The notes under the pieces were generated by a model. That model was not told the origin of the DNA, ran no database searches, and saw nothing but the letters and a program-made list of their open reading frames with translations. The position numbers were made by a program, and so were the translations under genes. DNA of 64,000 nt, from contig CM070576.1 in the NCBI GenBank assembly GCA_036346355.1, positions 17,343,558-17,407,557 of the forward strand, read 5' to 3'. The number at the start of each line of letters is the position of its first letter. Position 1 is the first letter of the stretch. Positions 55,619 to 64,000 of this stretch are shown here, in pieces. Source of the stretch: Rhipidocladum racemiflorum (lineage: Eukaryota; Streptophyta; Magnoliopsida; Poales; Poaceae).

Positions 55619-57496
55619 TGTAGGATCAATATACACGAATATAGTAATCAGAGGGGGGTGAATGATTGTGCAGAAGTTAAAACTAAATTTTCAATCTACT
55701 AAAAGATCACCCCAAATCTGAACCAAAAAGTTACTTCGTATCCGAAAAAATAGATTGATAGACGTTTGGTAAAACACGAATTTCTGGAGATCCAACCGTC
55801 GGATCGATATGAAATTTGTACACCGGAAACTAGATTCTAATACAAATAGAACACAAAAATAATTAGCTCGATCGTATTTACGGATCAAAAGTTATGAACC
55901 TAGCAAGCATGCTGTGACAGAATATGACGAGAATTGATCAAACCAAAACTTCAAGATGAAACAAGATCTTCAAAAGATTAATCAACTAAACTTTGAGGAA
56001 CTCTATATCAATACCCTAGAGAGGTTTTGGATGGATCAAATCAAGATGAAACTCAAAGGACAAAAACCAATCTAGAACAAGAACAAGCATGCAAACAAGA
56101 ATCAAAACAGGAAACACTGTAGCAACGCGGTTACTGTATCACGCAAGGATTTGGAAGAATTGATCTTTATTTCTTTTTGTCTAAAGTACTCCAAACAAAA
56201 GAGCACAACCCTAAAACCTGCCCAAGACTTGATGCATAAACAGGAGGCGCCTCCCCCTATTTATACAGAGCAAACACATAGAGTCCTGAATACAATTCCT
56301 ACTCCTAATCCTAGAAGGAGTCCCTCTCTTAATCCTAGAAGGAGTCTATATCCAACACAACTCCACTTGGCCCAACCTAGCCAAATACAGCTCTTGCACG
56401 CATATGACAACCCAGCCATACTCACGTGACTAACAAATCTTACACGCGTACGACCACCATGCCATACTCACATGACTAACCATTCTTCATGTGCACCATC
56501 CTCTAGCCCGAACGTCCCGCATGACATCCTTGACCACCAAGACCTCGATTCCTCCCTAAATCTAGTCTCGAACCTCAGTTCCTCCATGAACCTAGTCCCG
56601 GTCCCGTCATCGACCACGTTCGCCCTCGAGCAACACCTGCACATGAACAAACCACAAAACGATTCCGAGCCCAAGTCCGCGACTTGACTCAACATTAGTC
56701 CATGCAAATACTCACACGAGCATTGCATAAGTTCAAAACATGTATTATGAAATTCGAACAAATTTCATAACCATAGATCAATCACAAAACAATTTTCAAA
56801 ATCATAAAAATCAACCTCGAGCAAAAACCATTCACGCCGGACCAAACATTTGATTTGGCGCACACATGTCTCAAAACCCTAGAAAAATCAGTTCACGCCG
56901 GACCAAAGACCGGTCCGGCGCAACTCACGACGGACCAAAAACTCGGTCCGGCGTACACTTCAAACTTTTGGTTGAATGTAGAAGTTGATCCAGCGAAAAA
57001 CACGTTCACGACGGACTAATGGAAATCAGTCCGGCGTACACGCAAAATCAAACCTCAAAATGCCGTTCACGATGGACCAAAGAAATTGGTCCGGCGTACA
57101 TGCAAAACTTACTGTTTTTGAAAGATTTGGTTCAGCACAAAATCATTCATACCATGTTCACGGCGGACCAAAGAAAATCGGTCCAGCGTACATGCGAATT
57201 TCACAACGCAAAATCTTGTTCACCACGGACCAAAATTTTGGTCCGACGCAGAAGGAAATTTGGTCCGGCGTCAATGTACTTTACTGTTTTTTGAAAACTT
57301 TGGTCCGGCGCAAATGACCCCAAATGCATGTTCACGGCGGACCAAAAAGTTTGGTCCAGCGCAAGCAGAAAAATGGTTCGGCGCCAATGCAAAACTTACT
57401 GGTTTGGAATTTGGTCCGGCACAGAAGAGAAACACATGCACATGCACATTTTGTAAATTCAATTCTTAAGCCAATTTTTCAGCACATGATTTCACA
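55619..57496 (-). repeat. 5' LTR of copia element 2
   Basis: Starts TGTAGGATCAATATACACG and ends GATTTCACA next to the target duplication. It is 1878 bp, about twice the other LTR, because its U3 side contains the repeat array at 56840-57440. Confidence 0.8.
56840..57440. repeat. Array of short inverted units (CGGACCAAA / TTTGGTCCG)
   Basis: At least eight pairs of TTCACG(A/G)CGGACCAAA facing TTTGGTCCGGCG, spaced by 10-40 bp of variable sequence. Each pair can fold into a hairpin. The layout resembles CACTA subterminal repeats, but there is no CACTA terminus here. Confidence 0.8.
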
Positions 57497-57501
57497 CCTA
57501 C

Positions 57502-58935
57502 CCTTGAGGAACAGATTTGGGAAGGACAAAAGGATGATGACAAGATTCTGAGGATCGAAGCTAAGATGGAGGAAGGCAAGGCGAGGGACTTCAAGTTGGA
57601 TGAGCAAGGTACACTGTAAATGAAGGGTCATATCTGTGTGCCAAACAAGGAGTTGAAACACCTGATTTTAGAAGAAGCCCATGACTCCAAGTACTAGATT
57701 CGTCCAGGAAGCGCTAAGATGTACCAAGATCTAAAGGAAAGATTCTGGTGGCCATGTATGAAGCGTGAAGTTGCCGAGCATGTTCCACTGTGTGATATAT
57801 GCTAGCGAGTCAAGGCAATGCACCAGAGGCCGGCAGGATTGCTACAGCCGTTGAAGATACCTGAGTGAAGTGGGAGGAAATTGGTATGGACTTTATTACC
57901 GGTTTGCCGAGAACCCAGGCTGGATATGACTCCATATGGGTTATAGTAGACCGATTGACAAAGGTCGCCCACTTTATTCCTGTGAAGACCACCTACTCAG
58001 GAGATAAGCTAGCAGAGTTGTACCTGTCAAGGATTGTCTGCTTGCATGGAGTGCCGAAGAAGATTGTATCGGACAGAGGTACTCAGTTCACCTCAAGATT
58101 TTGGAATAAGCTACATGAAGCTATGGGAACCCGTCTGAATTTCAGCACAACTTATCATCCGCAGACGGATGGACAGACGGAGAGAGTTAATCAGATTTTG
58201 GAGGACATGTTGAGAGCTTGTGCCTTAGCTTATGCTACATCTTGGGATAAGAGTTTACCGTAAGCCGAGTTCAGTTATAACAATAGTTATCAGGCCAGTC
58301 TACAGATGTCACCATTTGAAGCACTGTATGGTAGACCGTGTCAAACACCGTTGAACTGGAATGAGACTAAAGATCGTCATGTCTTTGGGCCGGATATTCT
58401 TCAAGAAGTCGAAAAATAGATTGCCATGATCCGGGAAAGACTAAAGATAGCTCAGTCGAGACAGAAAAGTTACGCTGATAACCGTCGTCGAGACTTGAGT
58501 TTTGAACCGGAAGATTTCGTGTATCTCAGAGTTACACTTCTCAAGGGAGTTAGAAGGTTCCATGCCAAAGGGAAACTCGCACCGCGTTATGTTGGACCAT
58601 TTAAGATTTTGAGCCGCAGAGGCGAAGTTGCCTACCAGTTGGAGTTACCGCAGTCGTTGGCAGGAGTGCATAATGTATTCCATGTGTCACAACTGAAGAT
58701 GTGTCTCAGAGCGCCAGATGAGCAGACTCCTTTAGAGTCGACGAGCTGCAGGAAGACCTGACATACAAGGAGCACCCTGTAAAGATTCTGGACACCATGA
58801 ATGGAGAGACAAGAAATAAGTCAACCCGTTTTCTGCAGAGTCCAGTGGAGTAACCACTCCGAGAGTGAAGCGACTTGGGAGCGCGAAGAGGAATTGAAGA
58901 AGGAGTTTCCAAACCTATTCTTTAGTCAGCCCTGA
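57502..58935 (+). pseudogene. Gypsy pol part 2: integrase and chromodomain-like tail (element B)
   Basis: After the copia insertion the frame resumes with LEEQIWEGQKDDDKILRI. The integrase zinc-binding region has HLILEEAHDSKY, and the C-pair lies in VPLCDIC, with a stop after it. The catalytic core keeps all three acidic residues: D in MDFITGLP, D in VSDRGTQF, E in GQTERVNQILE. Stops lie near 57617, 57697, 57803, 57867, 58261 and 58418. The C-terminal part (58426-58761) has ERLKIAQSRQKSYADNRRRD and GPFKILSRRGEVAYQLELP. After a frame change, FCRVQWSNHSESEATWERE forms the chromodomain-like tail, which in this clade steers insertion into heterochromatin. It ends near 58935. Confidence 0.85.
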
Positions 58936-58955
58936 ATCTCGGGGTCGAGATTCTG

Positions 58956-58970
58956 TTAAGGGGGGAGGAT
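58956..58970 (+). promoter_or_regulatory. Polypurine tract of gypsy element B
   Basis: TTAAGGGGGGAGGAT directly before the 3' LTR start TGTAACACCC. Confidence 0.9.
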
Positions 58971-61900
58971 TGTAACACCCCAATTTTTGCTTGCCATGAC
59001 TTTAAATGGTATTTTGCATTTTTCAGAATTTTTGGAATTTTCTGGAGTTTATTAGGATTTATTCCATTTTGAGATAATTAAATAATTAAAAGTTTTAACT
59101 AAAATTTTATTGGAAATATTTTATGTGAGTCCAAAATGTCCTAAACTATTTTCCAGAATTTTTCTGAGTATTTTGCTATTTTTCTCGGTTTAATTGAATT
59201 TCTAGAAATTAATTTATTATTTAATCGCTGGAAAAAGGATAGACTCGGTTGGGCGCTATTCAAGCGACCGAGCCCGAACCGCACCCGATCCGGGCGAACC
59301 CTAGATCATGCGCCGTTCGTTTTCGATCAAACGGCTGCGAGCCGTGCAGCGTCGCGTAGCGCTGCGAGCCACCGGATCGTGCCATGTGGACGGCCTAGAT
59401 TGCATCTCCTTCCCCGAATCCAGCTCGGACTATGCCACCATGCCGTTTTCGAGTAGGTTAGGGTTTCGCGGATTTTGTGGACGTCGAGGCGATATTTAAT
59501 GAGTCGACCCCGCCGCCATTTTCCCTTTTTCCTTGCGCACATGTTGCCCCGAGTTCCGTAGCCCGAGCCGCCGCCGTTGTAGCACAATCTCTTATCGGAG
59601 TTGCATAGGGTTCCGCTGCGGCTTTTGGTTCATTCCGGTGCTGTCGAGGACGTTCCACCGCCGTGCTGCCCAGATCCGTGACCCCCGCGTCAAGGCGAAC
59701 CCGTGCACGCCACTCACCTCACCGGAGGACGCTCTAAACGCCATCGGTTAGGTCTTCTTCCCCATCTCCGATGGCCGAGCCTCGCCGCGACATTAGCCGG
59801 AGCCTCGAACTTCAGCAGCCGTCGGATCTTCATCGTGTGGCTCGGGGAAGTCCAAGTATCCCGATCCATGTAGAGACTTAGATCTATTCTGGACCATTAG
59901 ATCTAGATCCGAGGGTGTAGATGTCGCCACGTAGCCCATAATCGTTGTGGACTAGATTGGATCCGAACCGTAGGATTTACCTTTGAACGGCATAGATTAA
60001 TCCATGAAGATGCGATTAGATTGAATCTCAGCCGTTGGATCGATATTGGACGGTTTAGATCGAGTCGGGTAGTACCGTTTAAACCCACTCTTGACCGTTA
60101 GATCCAAATCGGAATGCCTAGGCCATGCCATGTGTCGCATGCCGGGTCCATCCGCGTCGCTGTCAACCTAGTCGGTGAATCTGATCCGGGCCGTCGGTTT
60201 GAAAATGAATGATTCGGATCGCACTGAAGCCGAACCAATCGCAGCATGCCATGTACACGCGTGGAGCCGCACCACCGTGCACACGCACGTGAGCCGCTGA
60301 CACGGCGGGCCCGCATGTCAGCCGCACAAGCGGGAGGTCGCTGTCAGGTGGGACCCGCGTGTCAGCTTCACTAATCCATGTGCCTGGTTCATCGTAGACC
60401 AAGCCGAACACGTGGACCGAGCCCGTGCACTGAGCCGACGTGGACGCACCAGAGCGTGCCATGTGGCATGGTGACGTCAACATGACGTCATCAGGGACGT
60501 CGGCCAGGCTGACGTTAGCAAGTACACGTGGCGCTCTGTGGTGTGACACGTGTCAGGTCTGACGTCAAAATTAATTTCCGAAAAAGAAAATATTTACTTA
60601 ATTCGGTTTATTCTTTTTAAATATATATTCAAACTTCAAATGCTTATAACTTTTGCGTTTTAACTCCGATTGAGGCGAATCCAGTTTCTAATTTTTTATA
60701 AAATTGAGCTCTATTTAATGGTGAATTTTATTTAATTTTTGGACAAGATTTTTTCTCTGTTTTTATTTATTTGGTGTTTATTTATCCGTTACGAGTAGAC
60801 GTTGAAGTAAGGCTTCGAAGGTGAAGTTTTGACTCAGGAGCAAGTGCAAGAGCCTGAACCAGTACTTTTTGAAGGCAAGTTATGCTTTGATCATATTGCT
60901 CCTATTTTTGGGAAAATTAGTTTGATTTAAATTATTGCATGCTAGTTTAATTAGAGAATGTTTTAATTATTTCTGGGAATTAGGTAAATGCCAAATTGCA
61001 GTATGACACCTTGACTATTTAATTATGTGCCATGAACCCTTGTCACCCTAGTTGGGGATCATATTAGATGGTCATTATTAAATTGCCAACATTGGGTATT
61101 TAGACCGTTGTAGTATATTGATTAGACCTGCTACGTAAACATGACATGATTTTGGACAATCAAATGTTAATGTTGACTTAATGAGATATTGAACCTGTTT
61201 TTGAGAAGTATCATGTGTTGTGATGTTGATGATGGCACGTGGTGCATGGTAATCAACTGGGTTTGATAAATGGATTTAGACCGGGGCAAGTGGCAAGAAC
61301 GATCAGGTAGGCCATGAGTGGCATCGGGAAAGTGGTTTTGGTTCTTCTCGTAGTCTTGCCCTGGTCACCCTAAGGACTTAAACCTTGCGAGACTTTGAAC
61401 TGGGTCAAACATGCAACCACATGACTGGAATGGGACGATCCTAGTTGAGTAAGTTACTAATAACTTGCATGTGGTACCTCGGGGTGTCAACTACACCTTC
61501 TGTGTAGCTTGAAGGGGGAGCGTACCAGGGCTACGACATGGTACACGTCCAACGGTATGTCAGTCCCATACTTCGCCTCCACTGAGGGAAGGGATGGTGT
61601 ATAGCAAAAACCGGAGAGGTTCACTTGTATAGCTTGCTGTTTCCGAAAGGCTTTGTTACGGTCACTCGCATTTGTAGTGTTTGACTTTATCTTGTGGGTA
61701 AAGTGCATAACCTCTGCAGAGTGTAAAAATCTATTCGAATAGCCGAGTCCGTGGCACTAGACACTACTCGGGGATTACAGTCAAGGATAAGACTTTCATG
61801 AAAACAACTTGGACCTGAAAAGTTTTGTTGGGTTTATTGATGACGTTGAAGGAAATGTGGATTAGGAAAGGAAAAGTGTTTACTTAACTCCTGGAAAAGT

Positions 61901-62283
61901 TATTGATATTATATTTTCTTTCACCGCTTTTGAATCCACTTATGCTACTTGTTAAATGTTGTTTTACAACAAATGAACCATGAACCATTCCTTTGTACTA
62001 AGTCATGCATGTAGAATATTAGTTTGCATTCTGTGCATGACTTGCAGAGTACCAAGTACTCAACCCTTGCAACTACAACATCAGTTGAAGAAGAAGCTAT
62101 ACCTGCTTTGGAGGAGGAGCTCCAGGAAGATCCGGCTAACTAGGGAGCGAGCCCAGTCAATTGCCTCTGGTATACTGGATGGCTCCATGTTGGTGCTTTT
62201 ATTCCGCTGCAGTTTATTTCCTCTAATAAGTTTTCGCCCTGCGTGGCGTATCTTTGTAACTTGACCATAAGGTTGAGCAACCA
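58971..62283 (+). repeat. 3' LTR of gypsy element B (interrupted at 62283)
   Basis: Starts TGTAACACCCCAATTTTTG and follows the 5' LTR to the position equal to 47320, where CACTA transposon 2 begins. About 140 bp of LTR should lie beyond that element, outside the window. Confidence 0.9.
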
Positions 62284-62324
62284 CACTACTACAGAATGAC
62301 ACATTACTATCGCTTCATCTGTGT

Positions 62325-62712
62325 CGGTTCTAAACTTTTAACTTCAGAACCGATTGTGATAAGTATATTCCATTTGGAAATCTTGGTAACAGGTTATCAC
62401 AATCGGTTCTGAGAGCGAACCGATTGTGATACGATAATAATCCCAATCGGTTCTAGATAAGAACCGATTGTGATAATAATTTTGCTATCACAATCGGTTT
62501 TTATCTAGAACCGATTGTAATAAGTAGGTATTAGCACAATCGGTTTTGGGAAGAAACCGATTGTCCTGAGCACAGGGGTTATCACAATCAGTTCTTTTCC
62601 AGAACCGATTGTAATGAGAAGGTATTATCATAATCGGTATTGGGAAGAAACCGATTGTGATGAGCACAGGGGTTATCACAATCAGTTCTTTTCCAGAACC
62701 GATTGTGATGAT
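62325..62712. repeat. Subterminal repeats of CACTA transposon 2
   Basis: Several inverted pairs of ATCACAATCGGTT and AACCGATTGTGAT. The core differs from that of CACTA 1 (AAGCGGTT), so the two would need different binding proteins. A 100-bp section is nearly duplicated (about 62540-62610 and 62640-62710). Confidence 0.85.
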
Positions 62713-63328
62713 TTTTTGGCAACAGAATGCCCAGTTCCATTAGGTGCAACCAAGAACAGTTCAACAGAAACATAGTTTTTGTGAGATCCTCCACTCACAC
62801 ATTTCCCCTTCAGGGAAGAAGAAAAAACAAACTCCAACACAGCCCGCTCTACTAGAATCCCAACACAGACCTCTTGTACCCTTCATTCATGCTTTAATAT
62901 TTGTGCAACTTGTATTTTCGGACGATGAACAGTACCTCATCTGCTAGAATCCCAACTCGCGGTTCAACTCTCAGACAATTTATATAGACACATGTAGTGA
63001 TGCAAATTATATATAACATTATAGTAGCATGCATGCAGCAGATAATAATAATATATATACCATTCCACACATTATACTTGTTTTTTTGATCAATAGGACA
63101 TGAAACATTTTGACTTGGAACAACAGAACATTAGAAAGATACAATCCACAAAAATATAAAAGAGACTCAAAATAGAGTGTAAAGGCAAATTAATAGACTT
63201 CATCTGCACTAGGCCAACAACCCTAATATATTAAACAAGCTGTACTTCATTACAATATATCACCACATCCATTGTTTATAATTATTAAACATATAAAGGG
63301 GGACTGCATTACACCTAATATATTAAAT
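62713..63328. other. AT-rich interior of CACTA transposon 2
   Basis: No gene recognised. Confidence 0.4.
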
Positions 63329-63817
63329 TTACGACTCGCGGCTCTCGCCCGAGTAACCCGAGTCAACCGAGTCACCCGAGTCGCCAGAGTCGGTGTCGCC
63401 GGAGACTACGCGGACTAGTGATGGTTCATCCTCCGATGATGAACCCGATCTAGACGAGGCGCCAGTCCCTATGGTGATCGGCGCGTAGTACTCCGCCTCC
63501 TCCTCCTCCTCCTCCTCCTCCTTCTCCTCCTCGTCCTCCTCCTCGTCGTCGTCGTTGTCGTCTTCCTCATAGTCGTCGTCGTCGTCCTCCTCCTCGTCGT
63601 CGTCTTGATCGCCATCTCTGGGGCGCTTCCTGCTGCCTTTGGAGGCGCCTGGATGGGTTGAGGCGCCGGGAGGGACGTCGGGAGACAGGTGGGGCGCTGG
63701 CGCCACGCCGGAGTGAGGCGCCGGAGGCTGAGGCGGCGCTGCCGGCGGTGGTGGAGGATCGTACGGTGACTCCACGGTCGAGTCAGACCTTGCCGGAGAA
63801 GGAGGGAGCGCTGCCAT
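63329..63817 (-). CDS. Acidic low-complexity protein in CACTA transposon 2
   Basis: The ORF has 162 codons, with an ATG at 63817. It starts MAALPPSPARSDSTVESPYD, is Pro-rich to residue 55, has a basic patch (GSRKRPRDG), then a run of about 45 residues that are almost all Asp and Glu. The tail repeats SGDSGDSV-type units. The strong bias makes a domain call impossible. Such proteins can be nuclear (basic patch, acidic tract), but that is inference. It lies in the interior near one end of the CACTA element on the same strand as genes of CACTA 1. It may be one exon of the accessory gene or a captured fragment. The plus-strand ORF overlapping its start is a shadow. Confidence 0.4.
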   Translation of the reverse strand: MAALPPSPARSDSTVESPYDPPPPPAAPPQPPAPHSGVAPAPHLSPDVPPGASTHPGASKGSRKRPRDGDQDDDEEEDDDDDYEEDDNDDDEEEDEEEKEEEEEEEEAEYYAPITIGTGASSRSGSSSEDEPSLVRVVSGDTDSGDSGDSVDSGYSGESRES

Positions 63818-63834
63818 TGCTACGGTCGAAAGGA

Positions 63835-64000
63835 GAAGTCAGACCTTGCAGAGAAGAAAGGAGCTATATGAAAGAGAAGAAAGGAGCTATATGCATGGAA
63901 GAGCTATATGAAAGAGAAGAAAGGAGCCATTGCTGCCATTGCCGGAGGAGTCAGACCTTGTAGCAGAGAAGAAAGGAGCTATATGAAAGGAGTTATATGT
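63835..64000. repeat. Short direct repeats at the right edge
   Basis: Repeated pieces of AGAAGAAAGGAGCTATATG and GTCAGACCTTG occur three to five times, upstream of the acidic ORF. Confidence 0.75.

Larger units (their letters stand above)
51753..57496 (-). mobile_element. Ty1/copia element 2: gag-only, inserted in gypsy pol
   Basis: Flanked by a perfect 5-bp duplication CCTAC (51748-51752 and 57497-57501) exactly within the gypsy codons for KPTLEEQ. On the minus strand: 5' LTR (57496-55619), primer site, a long gag, a short fused protease/RNase H remnant, and the 3' LTR (to 51753). Integrase and nearly all of reverse transcriptase are deleted. This matches the concept of terminal-repeat elements that keep only GAG (TR-GAG). 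The two LTRs share only their R/U5-side 390 bp; the U3 sides differ. Confidence 0.85.
40441..64000 (+). mobile_element. Del/Tekay-like Ty3/gypsy element B with three nested insertions (right end outside window)
   Basis: Order on the plus strand: 5' LTR (40441-47463), primer site, extra ORF, gag, protease, reverse transcriptase, RNase H, integrase, a chromodomain-like tail, polypurine tract (58956-58970) and 3' LTR from 58971. The integrase after reverse transcriptase is the gypsy order, and the C-terminal tail places it among chromoviruses. The very long LTR (about 3.5 kb without insertion) fits the Del/Tekay group (for example RetroSat-2); that name is an inference. Nested in it are a solo LTR (42899-46423), a gag-only copia (51753-57496) and a CACTA element (from 62284). 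Coding parts are full of stops. Confidence 0.85.
62284..64000 (-). mobile_element. CACTA transposon 2, one end (continues beyond window)
   Basis: Begins CACTACTACAGAATGAC, sharing its first 13 bases with CACTA 1. It is followed by an array of facing units AATCGGTTCT / AGAACCGATTGTGAT to about 62710. It interrupts the gypsy LTR just after GAGCAACCA, so the target duplication is probably CCA; the other end is not in view. The gene found inside is on the minus strand. Confidence 0.85.

Noticed and set aside
56985..57469. ORFs of about 100 codons in the CGGACCAAA array
   Set aside because: They arise from repeated short units open in several frames on both strands.
63658..63963. 101-codon plus-strand ORF
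   Set aside because: It overlaps the start of the acidic CACTA ORF and short direct repeats, with no independent support.

Overview
The window is a repeat-dense piece of a plant nuclear genome, most likely a grass (Poaceae). The retroelement and CACTA families, the very long LTRs and an Angela-like copia LTR all fit a grass; the species cannot be named from the sequence. I found no host protein-coding gene I could support. Almost everything recognisable is a transposable element, and most of it is nested.

Layout. 1-2335: a Ty3/gypsy element on the minus strand, as pol C-terminus, LTR, primer binding site, leader and start of gag (the last runs off the left edge). 2336-7905: a decayed Sirevirus-like Ty1/copia element on the minus strand, joined to the gypsy at a polypurine tract. 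7906-10526: small fragments, including a hAT-like piece, a gypsy LTR start, a Tourist-like MITE and a 160-bp tandem duplication. 10527-20105: a complete 9.6-kb CACTA (En/Spm) transposon with a matching 3-bp target duplication, a TNP2-type transposase and a second gene ending in a Ulp1-type protease domain. 20575-22039: an Angela-like copia LTR. 22345-32774: a non-coding LARD-like LTR element in a partial tandem arrangement. 32775-38841: a chromodomain-clade (Del/Tekay-like) gypsy element that has lost gag and protease. 40441 to beyond 62283: a second, nearly full-length Del/Tekay-like element. It holds a 3.5-kb solo LTR inside its 5' LTR, a gag-only copia element inside pol, and a second CACTA element inside its 3' LTR that runs off the right edge.

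Working relationships. The two Del/Tekay-like elements and the solo LTR share an LTR architecture I have not seen described: inside each LTR, phase-compatible exon-like segments with consensus splice sites (one intron with a GC donor) would encode a small protein with a strongly acidic C-terminus. A conserved hairpin lies just before the last exon. This is my best candidate for an undescribed system. The CACTA element would mobilise itself with its TNP2 protein, but that gene carries several frameshifts. The second copia element keeps a nearly intact gag and has lost integrase and most of reverse transcriptase, so it would depend on partners like the copia at the left end.

Most coding regions are broken by stops, many of which look like C-to-T changes (CAG to TAG, TGG to TGA), as expected for silenced, methylated elements. 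Coordinates of LTR ends marked by target duplications, primer binding sites or polypurine tracts are reliable; other element edges are approximate.
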